From Kalmusia sp. IMI 367209 (Eukaryota > Ascomycota > Dothideomycetes > Pleosporales > Didymosphaeriaceae), in contig JAPEUQ010000002.1 in the NCBI GenBank assembly GCA_027946365.1, positions 62,001-126,000 of the forward strand: a stretch of 64,000 nucleotides of DNA, read 5' to 3'. The notes below the pieces were generated by a model. It was not told where the DNA came from. It worked only from the letters and a program-made list of their open reading frames with translations, and did no database searches. A program made the translations under genes and the position numbers. Positions 11,531 through 23,404 of the stretch are shown one piece after another (position 1 is the stretch's first letter; each line of letters opens with the position of its first letter).

Positions 11531-13003
11531 TCACTTCAAATGTAACACGCGCAGAAACATGTTCCAGAACTTCAGCAGCACATTGATAACCAGGGCGAAC
11601 GCCGCAATCGGCACCAAGATGGTGACGACCTCGAGCACGTTGTTGGGCCGGACGTCAGTTTCGATCCAGCCCGCGCCTTTGAGCGGCTTTGCGCCGTTGA
11701 TGGCCGGGGATGTGCCGTGGTCTGCGGGGAAGCGCCCTTTCTCGAGATAGTGTTCTATGAGGTCGTCTTTTTCGCGCCAGCGCGCGAGCAGCCAGTCGCC
11801 GAAGACCTTCTCGTTCTGCGTGGGGATGTCCTTGATGGCGAAGCGGCGCCAGTGCATATTGACTGATTTTGGGGGTCGGCCTTCGAAGTAGGTGCTGCGG
11901 AGGGTGAAAAGGTCCTGGCCGTATTGGCCGCGGCTTTGTAATGTTAGGCTCACTCGAATATAATGGGACAGGGAGACGGTGCTTACGGGACACCTTCGTA
12001 GGCTACGGTACAATCGTACATGTAGTCTACTGTCTTCTCTAATTCCTGCAAGCAGAACAGAAGCCCTGTACTCCGCGGCAACATGGTATGCTTCGTATCC
12101 TCGATGCCGTTCTTATCCGCCCACTTCTTGCTATTTGCCCGGCCGTTATTGGACAGATTTGTACCCTCGGGAAAGATGAGCAGCCACATGGGGTCGAGGA
12201 ACGAGGAGCCAGACATGGGGCCTGCATGGGAGCTAGAGAGCTTGCGCAGACGGTACTGGAAGCGGTGTTTGTCCTTTGCCCACTTCCGCGACAGGAAGAT
12301 GAAGCCGTAGAACATCATGCCGGTCCCGAGGACAGGTATATATTTTATTGACTCCTTGAGGATGATGTAGAGGTGACCGTGCATGCTGGATGTGTAGGCG
12401 ATCCACCAGAGGTAGATCCATTCGGTGTATATCTGCCTCTCATTAGCCCGAGTGCCCTCGCAAGGAGCGGATGTATATGGCGAGCAAAAACATACCTGGT
12501 GGTTTGCAATCAAGACCAGGCGCTCTGGGAAATCGCACTCCAACCTGCCGTCTACCGTCTGCCTCAACTGCCCCCTCACACTCTCGTCCCCGCTAACCCT
12601 CATCTTGACCGGCGCCCACCAGTATGTCATGGTAGTGACGAGGACACCAAACTGCTGCTTCGTCATGGCCATCCAGGCGTAAAAGTAGTCTTTGCTGTAG
12701 AAATAAAGCGGCGCGCCGATGGCCTGTGTAACGGCGATGCTGAAGGCCGGAGTTAGCGTCCTGCAGCGCGGTGTTAGCGACGAGGTGTACCTACGCGATG
12801 CAGCCGCCGTTGAAGTACACGAAGAAGAGGAACATGCGCAGCGCCTGGTACCAGGTGCCATTCTTAGCCTGACCGCTGGGGTGTGTGATTACGGGTGCGG
12901 GCGAGGCTTCTACGACTTTCTTCCGTTCTTGTTCTTTCTTCTGAGCGACGGTGGATATCGTGGCGGATGCGGGCGGATGCCGCATTTTGAGTTCGGCCGC
13001 CAT
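11531..13003 (-). CDS. PlsC-family lysophospholipid acyltransferase (LCLAT1/Cst26-like)
   Basis: A membrane acyltransferase that would esterify the sn-2 position of a lysophospholipid, probably in the ER. Exons are 13003-12795, 12739-12496, 12432-11987 and 11933-11531. The introns of 55, 63 and 53 nt all have GT-AG ends and the joined frame is 433 residues. After a hydrophilic N-terminus come a hydrophobic segment (LFFVYFNGGCIA...) and the family stretch QAIGAPLYFYSKDYFYAWMA. Motif I spans an intron: ANHQ|IYTEWIYLWW, so the usual HX4D reads HX4E. Motif III is FPEGT (LLIFPEGTNLS). A second hydrophobic helix lies near the C-terminus (VVTILVPIAAFALVINVLL). The gene is divergent from the NAD kinase, 692 bp apart. 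Substrate is inferred from family only. Confidence 0.87.
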
Positions 13004-13695
13004 GACGGTAGGGAGAGGAGAGACGACGGAGACTACGGCTGCGTGGTATGCGGTGGTTCGAGATACGGTAGGCTTCCGCGTGCCCGAGATGGCGGCCTGG
13101 TGCGGCTCTGCGATGGATGGGCGGTTGACAAAGGATGACGAGGTGGTGGGGGGGTGGAACAACGCAGCTGCGAAAGAATGTTTTCATGTAGGGAGCGAGC
13201 TTAGCACATCACTGTGTTGCGGCGTGCAAGGCTCGTGAGTGTATGGGATATGAGATCCGAAGTATTGTCCATGCGACTGGAGCTGACATGTGCACTGCCC
13301 GCCGTCACACACTGCAGCTCCGGACGAATTAGTGCCCCACCATGTCGTGCGCGCATGCCGGAGCTTAGACTGCCAAGCTGTCTTCCTCCGGCCCACCATG
13401 GAAATGTCTCTCTCACTACTGGCTACGCGCGATGCTATCAAGCCAGGCAGTCATTGTTGTTGTGGTCGTTCTTTGTTGTGACGCCCTGCCCACTGGGCCA
13501 CTGGGACCTCTCTGGATAGACTCTCGCGCAATAGCACTTTTTTCCTGACTCGCAGCGTCTAACTCCACTCAGTCACCGCGTCATTGCTGGGTAATGGCGG
13601 CTTCGCATCCCGACCAGCTTTGCCCACAGCCTCACGCGTCCGATATCGCACGGATACGACGTTTCTCTGCCAGCCGATAATCTGCAGCTTGCACC
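13004..13695. other. Divergent promoter region
   Basis: 692 bp between the start codons of the acyltransferase (minus) and the NAD kinase (plus). It should hold both promoters; I see no gene in it. Confidence 0.55.
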
Positions 13696-15030
13696 ATGAA
13701 GCCCGCCGGCCTGTGGCAGCCCATCTCCTCGCGGTGCGCCGCCTCGCGACACTTCTCATCCAGCACGCGCCGGCGAATAATCAAACCCATCACCGAGCTC
13801 CCCGACCGCACGAAACCATCCTTCCTCCAGCGTCAAGATGCAACGCTGCTTTCGCTACAGTGGCCCTCTCCGCCGCGAAACATTCTCATCACCAAAAAGA
13901 AACGCACGCCCGGCATCACAGATTCGCTCATAGAATATACTACCCACCTCTCAACCACTTATCCCTCCATCAACGTCATACTCGAGCCCGAATCCGCCTC
14001 GGAGATTCACGACATTGTACCCTTTCCCGTCTATACATACGAGCCCGCTGCTCCAAATGGCACACCCGCACACCTCGCGGATAAAACCGACTTGGTCTGC
14101 ACTCTCGGCGGCGACGGCACCATATTGCGCGCGAGCAGCCTCTTCGCGCACGCAGCTGCTGTGCCGCCTGTACTGAGCTTCGCCATGGGCACCCTTGGGT
14201 TCTTGGGCGAATGGAAGTTCAGAGAGTACAAGCGGGCATTCAGAGAGGTGTATATGAGCGGTGCGAGCGATGCATATGCACAATTAGATTTACCTGAAGC
14301 AAACGCATCATCCGCGCTACCAGTGTCTCCAGACGATCCGCTCGACAAACCTCTCTCGTATGCAGATATCAGGGGCAAAGCCATGGGCTCGAATCGCACG
14401 GCTCGAATACTGCTCCGGAACAGGCTCAAGGTCGGCGTCTTTGGGCCCGATGGGACGCGCATCAACAGCTCCGTAGATCAAGACACTTACGCTCTGAACG
14501 AGGTCATTGTGCATAGGGGCGCATCACCTCACCTCAAGATAGTAGACGTCTTTGTTGGAGGTCGCTTCCTCACGGAAGGTGTAGCAGACGGCATGATCAT
14601 ATCTTCGCCCACGGGCTCGACTGCGTATTCGCTCTCCTCTGGTGGTTCTATCGTACACCCGCTCGTACCCTCTCTCCTCCTCACGCCCATCTGCCCGCGC
14701 TCGCTATCCTTCCGTCCCCTCGTCCTCCCCGCAAACACGCCTATCACACTTCGCCTCGGCGAAAAGAACCGCGGGCGCGAAGTCGAGGTATCTATTGACG
14801 GGAAGCGCATATCTGGTGGTATGGGCGTAGGCATGGAAGTTCGCGTTCTAGGCGAGCATGTCCAGAGTGAAGACGGCGCATGGGTGGGTGGTGTGCCGAG
14901 CATAGTACGGGGAACTAATGGGATCGGGATGGAGCTCAAAGAGGAGGACCATTGGGTAGGGGGACTGAATGCTTTGTTGAAGTATAATTATCCATTCGGG
15001 GATCAGGATGCAGATGGTGGGCGGACGTGA
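13696..15030 (+). CDS. POS5: Mitochondrial NAD(H) kinase
   Basis: An intronless gene of 444 residues that phosphorylates NADH/NAD+ to NADPH/NADP+. The N-terminus (MKPAGLWQPISSRCAASRHF with many Arg and Ser and no acidic residue) looks like a mitochondrial targeting peptide, which fits the Pos5 branch. The kinase signature GGDGT begins near residue 138 (DLVCTLGGDGTILRASSLF), followed by FAMGTLGFLGEW. The second conserved block is VADGMIISSPTGSTAYSLSS, then a glycine-rich stretch leading to a beta-sandwich end. Length fits the Pos5 group (yeast 414). The POS5 symbol is assigned from the presequence and overall similarity; a cytosolic NAD kinase is less likely. Confidence 0.9.
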   Translation: MKPAGLWQPISSRCAASRHFSSSTRRRIIKPITELPDRTKPSFLQRQDATLLSLQWPSPPRNILITKKKRTPGITDSLIEYTTHLSTTYPSINVILEPESASEIHDIVPFPVYTYEPAAPNGTPAHLADKTDLVCTLGGDGTILRASSLFAHAAAVPPVLSFAMGTLGFLGEWKFREYKRAFREVYMSGASDAYAQLDLPEANASSALPVSPDDPLDKPLSYADIRGKAMGSNRTARILLRNRLKVGVFGPDGTRINSSVDQDTYALNEVIVHRGASPHLKIVDVFVGGRFLTEGVADGMIISSPTGSTAYSLSSGGSIVHPLVPSLLLTPICPRSLSFRPLVLPANTPITLRLGEKNRGREVEVSIDGKRISGGMGVGMEVRVLGEHVQSEDGAWVGGVPSIVRGTNGIGMELKEEDHWVGGLNALLKYNYPFGDQDADGGRT

Positions 15031-16338
15031 TTGGTACGAGTACATGGAGGAAGACGCATTAGTGATGGTGTAAGATATGGATGGCGACGGGAACGAGGAT
15101 ATACCCCTGCATCAGCATACTCGTTCCCCTTGCATCTTCTTGTAATCCCAGCCTATGTCCAACGTACGCTCGGTTCAATGATGACCCTGACGGGTCTCAG
15201 CCTAAGTTCACGGCTCGTTCCGCGTTGCCGTGCAGTACCGTATAAGCAGGCAAATCCAGGCACACATATGCATTTACGAGCTATACGCAGCAATAAGCCG
15301 GGGAATCAATTTTGAAAGTGCAGCTACTGCACTGTATACACACCAGACGAACCGCAGTGCGAGCCATCCGCTTCCGGACAATGTTAACTATCATGGTTTC
15401 CAATCGATAGATTCACAGCCGTTTCCCCATGGAGCACCAACGCCAAGAGCAAGTCTAGATTTCCAACAACTATACCTCCGTATGCATCATTCCTATATAG
15501 AATCTCTACAGTCATCATTGGTGTTTCGCGTCAGGACCCCAACACCCCCATTGCCTTCCCTCACGTTCCGCTACATCAAATCCAGACCTCCACCCGTGAC
15601 TCACCTCCCCGGACGAAAAACCTCAACACCAGGCCGCATTCCGTACAGTGATTCATCATGATGCGTGACGTCAGCGGGCAAAGATTAAAAATCAGACCGG
15701 GGCTCCGACGGCGCTACGCCCGGCCTGGCAACACGACATGGGCCGGCATGCAGGGACTTGGAGATGGGCGGCCTGGCTGGGGCGACGTCATTGGATGGAA
15801 CGGCGATTACTAACGGAGCTTAGAGATGTTCGCGCCGCTTGCTACGCAGCCACCAAAAACGCTTTTCACAAGCATTTCGCAGTTTGGTTGGCGTCGCTTG
15901 CCAGACACGCCTTGGCTGCCAAACCTAAACCCTATCACCGAATAGCCGAGCGCAACGCCGGGCGTCTCCTCCAATCAGGCCGAGTGAACTGTTGTAGGAA
16001 AGCCTTGTCGGAGTGTTAGTAATGTTGAACGACCGTGCAGCATGCTTTGTGAGCCAGATGCTGACAGTGCATGGAGGCATGGACGAAGGTGGACATTACC
16101 ATGGAAGGCTTTGTTATGCCTGGCGGTGTTTTGGGCGCGGGTCGGTGAAGGTAGATAAAGTTGAGGGACCGGGAGGTGATGTTTCTTTGTTCTTCACATC
16201 TAGGTTCAGCACTGTCTCTCATCGACTGCGACGAAGTATATAGCTCTTGAGCAACTGCCCCTTCGACAAGTTTTCGACGCGACCTTAATATTTCCGTATC
16301 CCATCAACACGTCACGCAGGTTACTTGAGATCCATCCA
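15031..16338. other. Intergenic, no gene seen
   Basis: About 1.3 kb between the NAD kinase and the drug transporter, two genes on the same strand. Open frames are short and lack motifs. It should carry the 3' end of the first gene and the promoter of the second. Confidence 0.5.
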
Positions 16339-18291
16339 ATGCAGGCCCTCATCAGGGACGCGCCCATTGGGCAGGTCATCAGATGGGCCAACCCCCGTCT
16401 ACTCCCATACCCAGAGGAGCGCGATGACTTCGAACTTCCAGTAAGTCCCCCCTCCCTCCGGCTCCGGTGTTCTTCCCCATTGAATCCCCAACAAGAATTG
16501 GACTAATATGCCTTTCAGCCTTCCTACCTCCAGCTACAACACGGCGAAAAACCTGCACCGCCGCCCGCACCATCAAGCACAGAAGAGGCATCAGCCTCAG
16601 AAGAAGGACCAGCAACTGAGGAAGTCTGCTATCCCGATCCGGAAACAATTCTCGAGAAAGAAGAGCAAGAAGAGAAAGAGTCCGACGAAGACGAATCGAT
16701 GAGCGATCTGGAAAAGGTTCAAACAGCACGAACAGCACACACGGCACGCACACAGATCTCGCGCGTAGGCACGCGAACAGCGCTGTCAAGATCCATCTCC
16801 CGCGCGGATCTCGAGCAACAATTCTCCCTAGCGACCGTAGAGCGAGGCCCTTCCCGTCCCATCGAGCCAGAAACCCTGGGCGATGGCACGATCTTGGTAG
16901 ATTGGTACACTACCGACGACCCCGAGAACCCCCAGAACTGGTCGTTCGGTAAGAAGGCTATAGTCTTGCTTCAAATCCTCATGTACACCATGGCGGTATA
17001 CATGGGCAGTGCCATCTACTCGCCCTCCATCCCTGGTGTGATGGAGCGCTTTGGGGTCAACATTGAGACCGCATCCATGGGGCTCTCCATGTACGTCCTC
17101 GCCTATGGCATCGGGCCGCTGCTATTCTCGCCATTGAGCGAGATCCCAGTCAGTGGCCGCAATCCACCGTACATAATCTCATACGCGATCTTCGTCATCC
17201 TCCTCGTTCCCTCCTCGCTGGTAGACAACTTCGCAGGCCTGATCGTCCTCCGCTTCCTGCAAGGTTTCTTCGGAAGCCCGTGTCTCGCGACTGGCGGCGC
17301 CACACTCCAGGACCTCTACAGCCTGATCAAGCTCCCCTACGTGCTCTCCCTGTGGGCCTTCGCCGCAACCTGCGGCCCTGCCCTCGGCCCTATCATTTCG
17401 GGCTTCAGCGTGGCAGCGGAAAACTGGCACTGGTCGCAGTGGGAAATGCTGTGGATGAACGGGCCCGTCTTCCTATCCTTGTTTTTCTTCCTGCCTGAGA
17501 CGTCCTCGAACAACATCCTACTCCGGCGCGCTGCCCGTCTGCGCAAATTGACCGGCGACGCAAGACTGAAGGCGCAGAGTGAGATCGACCAAGCGAATCT
17601 GACGCCGCGCGCCATCGCCATCGACGCCCTCTGGCGCCCATTCCAGCTCGTGCTACTCGATCCAAGCATTGCTTTCACTGCCATCTACACAGCGCTCATC
17701 TACGGCATCTTCTATTCTTTCTTCGAAGCCTTCCCGCTCGTCTACGAAGTCATGTACCACTTCAACCTAGGCGAGATGGGACTCACCTTCCTATCCGTGA
17801 CCATCGGCGTCATCCTCAGCATCGCCGCCTACTGGGCGTACATCTGGTACATAGTCGAGCCTGAGATTCGACAGAACGGTCTCGGGGCTCCGGAGCGGCG
17901 TCTGCTCCCCGCGCTGCTGGTAACGTGGTTCGTGCCTGCAGGCTTGTTCGTTTTCGGTTGGACGGCGAACCCATCCATCCATTGGATCGTATCGTGTATC
18001 GGCATCGTCATCACAACTATCGGCATCTTCTTGATCATCCAGTGTATTTTCTTATATTTGCCGCTCGTGTATCCGCAGTACGCGGCGAGTTTGTTCGCGG
18101 GGAATGACTTTATGAGGAGTGCGCTTGCGACGGGCGCGATTCACTTCAGTACTCCGATGTTCAGAAATCTGGGCGTAGACAAGGGGATTACGTTGTTAGC
18201 GGGTTTGACAATCGGGTGCAGTATTGGTGTGTATGTGCTGTTCTTCTTTGGAGCCAAGTTGAGGGCGAGGTCGAGGTTTGCCGCGCAGTAG
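16339..18291 (+). CDS. MFS drug:H+ antiporter, DHA1 family (FLR1/CaMDR1-like)
   Basis: A plasma-membrane multidrug exporter of the DHA1 type. Exon 1 is 16339-16440 and exon 2 is 16519-18291; the 78-nt intron starts GTAAGT and ends CAG. The product has 624 residues. Exon 1 encodes the N-terminal signature of this group (MQALIRDAPIGQVIRW...LPYPEERDDFELP). A long acidic and Ser/Thr/Arg-rich cytosolic segment follows, then DDPENPQNWSFGKK just before TM1. Twelve hydrophobic segments can be traced. The motif A region is LLFSPLSEIPVSGRNPPYII, and the antiporter motif C lies in ATCGPALGPIISGF. The DHA1 family exports azoles, benomyl-type compounds and similar drugs in yeasts; the substrate here is unknown. 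No cluster of biosynthetic genes is next to it. Confidence 0.9.
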
Positions 18292-18935
18292 GTGCGAGGC
18301 GGAGACTAGGCATGGTGCAGTGCGGAGGTTATATGATGGGATTTGGTCTTGGGAAAAGGGAATAGATGGGTTAAGCCAGGGATGGTTTGGATTACGATTT
18401 GGGGATACCACTTGAAAAGCGAGGCGTCCGGGTGTTTGATTCTGCTTTCACGATAATAGTAATAATTATTTCACTTTCGTACTGCATTCATCTCTTGGAG
18501 ATTGTGTGCTTCGCAAGCACGCTCAGGACAGCTGGTGTCTACAATACAACTTCCCATCGTTGCCACAATATCAATTCTAACTCAAGGAGAGTCAGGAGAC
18601 AGAAATTTGCAGCCGTGGACAACCAAATACCACCTCGCCGTAGATGACCTAGGCAAGTAATGGTGAAGAAGAGAGATGAAGATACTCGCAAGATGTTGGA
18701 CATCGTTGGACATTCGATCGTCCAAAGAAAGGTGTTCGAGAGCATAAGATCTGGTTCGACAAAGGGTTCTGTCCAGACCCCAGCCCCACCGATCCGATCC
18801 GGCCGTACGTCATCACCCCATGCACGCGCCACACTGGCCATCCATCCCAGGTCTCAAAAAGTCTCAAGTCCTGCACTATTCCACCTCATGCCCCTAAGTA
18901 CCTATTCATATCTTTAGTCGCGCTGATAGTCCACG
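18292..18935. other. Intergenic
   Basis: About 640 bp between the drug transporter and the PAF-acetylhydrolase-like gene. I see no gene; it would hold a 3' end and a promoter. Confidence 0.5.
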
Positions 18936-20804
18936 ATGGGTCCAATATTGCGGAAAGTCCTCCTGTTTGGTTCGGCAGGGTTCCTCTTTGTGCTGCTGGC
19001 GGTAAGCTTAACGCCGATAACATCGCCGTTGCCTCCGTACACGGGACAATATGAGGTTGGGATATTGGATTTAGAGACCGAGGTTGAGGAGAGGAGAGAG
19101 GTTTATGGGGAGGGTGTGGTTCTAAAGGAGAGTGGGGAGAAGGCTTTTGAGGTATGCTTTCTTTTTTCCTTCGGCTACTTACCGTCCCGATTTGAGTTGA
19201 GCTTCATCTGCCAAGATTTGAAAGAGCAGGAAAATTGTTGAGACACATTTCGATATTGGAAGATGTTTGTTTGTAGCTTGTGCGATTGCCGTCTTCGTAC
19301 AACCGTCTACTTCCCCCATGTATCCATATTATTCGAATTTCGTCTACGTTACAAATCTATGGTCCAATGATATACTAACGATTTCCAGCTCCGCACTCTC
19401 GCAGTAACACTCTACTACCCATCATCTCTTCCACCGCTCCCAACGCGCCCTGGGCCCGCCCCTGGCTCCCCAGCCCGTCTCCCTCATCGGCACCGGCTAC
19501 GCCCGCCTAATCGGCATCTACTCCCCGCCGCTCCAATCACTCGTAACCTTCTTCCTGTGGGCCTTCGGATCCAAGACCGTAATTCCAGGCGTTGTCGACT
19601 CGCCTGTGCTAGGCGCAAAGACGCCCGCTGATGGATTGGGGAAGGTGATCACAGGCGTAGATAGGAAGGGTGAAGCCAAGGAGGAGGAGAGCGTTGAGGA
19701 ACTAGAAGATCACCTTGAGTTGAGGAATTTAAAGGCTAGGCCGCGCATAGGCAAGGAAAGGGAAACATTGCCTATGGTTGTATTCACGCATGGCATGGCG
19801 GGTATGTCGCAGAGTTATTCGCATTTGCTGGGCAGCATCGCGAGTCACGGGTTTATTGTCGCAGCCGTCGAGCATAGGGATGGGAGTGGACCCGGCACCG
19901 TCGTGCACTTTCCTGAGGGCGGCGAGCGCTACGTATGGCACATGCAATTAGAAGATCTTCAGTGGGTAATTCAAAATCAACGACGGAGTATATTGTTGCT
20001 AATCCTCTAGATCCGATAATCCGATGACAGAACTCGACCTCAAAGAAGCCCAGCTCAACTTTCGCGAAGCCGAAATCATAGAAACCATCCGCTTGTTCGA
20101 GCGCCTTAACCGCGGCGATGGCCCTAAGATCCGTAATCTGAAACCCGAGTCTCCTGAGTCGGCGCTTCCAGGCTTCGAAGGTCGCCTGAATATGTCAGCT
20201 ATCACAGTCGCAGGGCACTCGTACGGCGCAACAGGAGCCTTACAAGTATTGAAGAACGCTCCCAACAAGGACATGCCAGTGAATGGAGCGATTGTACTAG
20301 ATCCAGGAAAGGGGTCAGGGCCGTTGAATCATGACATCAAGGTGCCCATACTAGTCATGCAGTCGGGTGAATGGACAGAGAAACAGACCGAATTCTACGG
20401 GCAAGGGTGGCATTTTGACGTCGTAAGGAAGCTAGTCGAGAAAACAAAGAACGGGTGGTTTATGACGCTTGGTGAGTTCGGAAATGCGCTTGCTGATGAC
20501 AGTAAAAAAGCTAATAGTGAATTTAGGCGGTTCTGCCCATCCGTCTTGCACCGATGCGCCGCTCATAGTACCCTGGATAATGAGATTGGCGACTCACACC
20601 ACGCTCAATGGAAGAATCGCTTTGAAAGAGTACATTTCGGCGTCAGTTGACTTCTTAGAGTATCTGGGGAACCGGGAAAAGAGGGGAACGTTGCAAAAGG
20701 AAGTCACGAGTCGTTCAGGTCCCCTCGGTGAATCAGATAAACGCGTTAAAGTAAAGGGCGAACACGGCGCTGATTGGGAAGTGCATGTAGTCCCGACAGA
20801 CTGA
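18936..20804 (+). pseudogene. Platelet-activating-factor acetylhydrolase-like lipase, frameshifted
   Basis: An alpha/beta-hydrolase of the PAF-AH isoform II family, which cleaves short sn-2 acyl chains from phospholipids. Exons: 18936-19151, 19389-19961, 20011-20471 and 20527-20804. The first intron is long (237 nt); the others are 49 and 55 nt. The N-terminus carries a signal anchor (VLLFGSAGFLFVLLAVSL). Family stretches are LAVTLYYPSS, TGYARLIG, HGFIVAAVEHRDGSG, the nucleophile elbow GHSYG (in TVAGHSYGATGALQ), and GGSAHPSCTDAPL near the active-site His. Between about 19425 and 19475 the conserved protein runs through three frames: LYYPSS, then NAPWARPWLPSP, then VSLIGTGYARL. Two one-base losses in C-rich runs explain this. 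The rest is well conserved, so this is either a recent pseudogene or a sequence error. If repaired, the length would be about 509 residues. Confidence 0.78.
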
Positions 20805-20878
20805 GCCGGACAAGGCCTAGAGCTGTACGCTTTGTATTAGCATAGTTCAGATCCGACAAATATCCAAAAATTAATAAC

Positions 20879-20909
<31 letters not shown>
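20879..20909. repeat. (AAT)n microsatellite
   Basis: About ten tandem AAT units just downstream of the PAF-AH-like gene. It marks the left edge of the AT-rich, gene-poor block. Confidence 0.95.
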
Positions 20910-21369
20910 GATGTAAAGCATCGAGGAAATTTGCGGTACACACTGTCTGCATGTTTGCTTCGCTTGTGTAGGCTAGAGTAATAACTTACCTCAGAAATAA
21001 CGCGTAGGTATTGCGGTATCCTACCAGCATACCAATTTGTCGAGCGAATCATGTGTTTTCTGCTGTCTCTTCTTTGATGCAAGGATCGTGTCCTCTTACG
21101 GAGATTAGAGCATAGCTATTATCCCCCAACCCACTGTATTCTTTTGTTGGGGCAACTACACCGGTTGCAATAAGGGGAGGCCAATAAGTACTTTCAGGAC
21201 GATCCTAATCGCGAGGTACTACATCAGCATACACTAACAAAAAGTCATGTCTTTGAAATAACACGTGCCATACTTAACCAGTCCAGATGCATACGCGCGA
21301 TGGCCCTAGCGAAACCCCCGTCGACCGTTTTGTAGGAACTATCAGCGAACACAGTCCTGTCGGCTCTAA
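20910..21369. other. Intergenic
   Basis: AT-rich DNA between the microsatellite and the F-box-like relic. I see no gene. Confidence 0.45.
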
Positions 21370-22480
21370 CCCGAGATATGACTGGTATGGGATCCTTGAA
21401 GAGTTTCGTGGTGCACCATTAAGGATACCATCAAGTCGAACACTTCACACGTTGTGTCTGTCGTGCACGAATAGTTAAGCTGCGGAAAGTGGATAGATCT
21501 ATCTGCTAGTTTGTGTAAGATACCTAGTTTGTTGGCATGCTTTTCGAGCTTCCACCATTTAAGGACAGTTTTCTCAGTGAAGGCATGGTTGACAAAAGCT
21601 CGAAAAGCCATTCGAAATCGCAAAGATCAATTGGGTCAACACTGGGTCGTCGTCCGTACCGAAATGCGCCCCCAGACAGTTTGTGGAACCCAGAGGACAC
21701 CATCTCAGCTCGAAAACTTGGCTCAAAGCAGAAGTCCGTGGAGGCGTTGAGGTGTGTCGCAATATCCGAGAGGTGAGCGCCTTAAGAAGATCAAGGCTGT
21801 GGGGCCCGGCTTCAAACGCAGTACTCCACTAAAGGTAATACCACTCTTGCGCATCGCACCAAAAACGACTCCGATGCTGTGAGCGCACACGATCTTCAAT
21901 TGGGATTCCACCTCAAAATGATGAACGGCGTTCACGCTCTCACGATAGGACTACGAAGAGGATGATGCTACCTCTCGTGCGTAGTGCGTTGAAGTGGTAA
22001 TTGGTTTGACTCCACCGATGTTGTCGATTACTTCACGAAGCCCCCAAGGTCGCTAACTTTTGGTATAGTAATTCAATGCAGAAACTTTAAGTGCGGAGAG
22101 ATGGACGAGAGTCTCGGTGAATAGCTGCACGGCTACACTTTCCAATCTCATCATTTTCTGCAGGTGCTGGTATGAACCGTACGTCCGACGCCGCTCGCGG
22201 TATAATTTCTCCATATACATCTTTACCCGCATCTCAATGTTGGCCGTTGTCTACGAATTCTGCTCTGGTTCGATTCATAATGTCGGCTATTCCTTGATTC
22301 TGCCATGGCGTAAAAGCTGCACCATATAATTGGTGCATCTTGCGCGTGGGAAAGGCCACGAGCACAAACTCTAGCGTCTTGACCGGGTGAGCTATCCTAT
22401 GATCCTCAGCGAACTGAATAAGCTTCTCAAGACTGTCTTGAGTAAACATCAACTTGGATTTTCGAAAATGGAACGCCACG
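21370..22480 (-). pseudogene. Decayed gene, F-box-like C-terminal region
   Basis: Several minus-strand pieces, in different frames and with stops, read like parts of one protein in the right order. The first, from 22479 down, contains FTQDSLEKLIQFAEDHR and HPVKTLEFVLVAFPTRKMHQ. The second, near 22150-21950, contains LVHLSALKVSALNYY, then a stop, then RPWGLREV. The third, 21935-21723, contains LKIVCAHSIGVVF. The combination of a segment on closeness of residues to a central list and a PWGL(R/K) motif is typical of fungal F-box proteins with an otherwise unnamed C-terminal region. No intact F-box was found. The assignment rests on remembered family style, so it is tentative; that it is a decayed coding sequence is more certain. 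Confidence 0.4.
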
Positions 22481-23404
22481 GAGCCTAGTTATGCGGACAA
22501 TTAGCACATGTCCTGCAGAGCATTAGGTGTGGTTAGCTACCTACAGTTACTCTTTACGTGGTCAGTCTCTGAGAAGAGCCTGAAGCTTTGGACATACTTC
22601 TCGCGTGTAACATGCTTACCACGCGAAGAGCAGGGCGATGAAAATCGTATCCACTGGGATTTTTTCTGAGCAGATCATGGCCTGGAGGCGAAATGCCGTT
22701 CTTGACAGTGACCTGTTGACTTAAAGTTGCTAAATAGCAACGATAAGCGTGATTTACTCAGGCAATGTCGAACCTCACTTTTATGTTTGCTCGATGCCGC
22801 AGCGTTAGACAGCTGCATAGACTTTGCGCAATGGACGGAAGGTACGAGAGGTAAAACATTGGGGTTATCAGGGAAGGCACGAAATAGTTACTGTATTTGT
22901 TGTAGCTCTCGAACCACTGACTCACGTTCGTGGTGAGGTAGGTGCGCTGGATGTTTACTCTCACCCTTACATTGACTTTTTCCTTTCTGCCCCTCGTATG
23001 TCGGATTATTGAGCGCTACTGCGACTGTTACTTATCACGATATATAGTATTATGCAATGATTAGGTACCTGATAATATCTCCTACAATTATCTAAGCCGC
23101 GTTTGGTGGAACCTGCTTAATAGGTCTTCATATTTGTGCAGACAAACAAGGGCTGAAGCGCTCCGCAAGCGGGGTCCACAGAAGTCAGGCAAGGTATAAG
23201 AACGTTTCGTTGTCATATGTATTCGATAGTCAAGCGAGGGACACCAGGATGGCTAGTACGTATAGTAGGATACCAAGTGAAAAACGCTCAAGAATCAGAA
23301 CAGATTGCTCATAACGAAAGACAAGATTTGAAGATATGCAAAAAATTTAAAACGCCCGCTGTAGAAATTTACGTTAGTATCATCAGAATATCGCCAGCAG
23401 CTGT
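22481..23404. other. AT-rich intergenic
   Basis: About 0.9 kb with many stops in all frames. It lies downstream of the glutathione-transferase-type gene. I see no gene. Confidence 0.45.

Noticed and set aside
14529..14939. Antisense frame in the NAD kinase gene
   Set aside because: Shadow frame with no motif.
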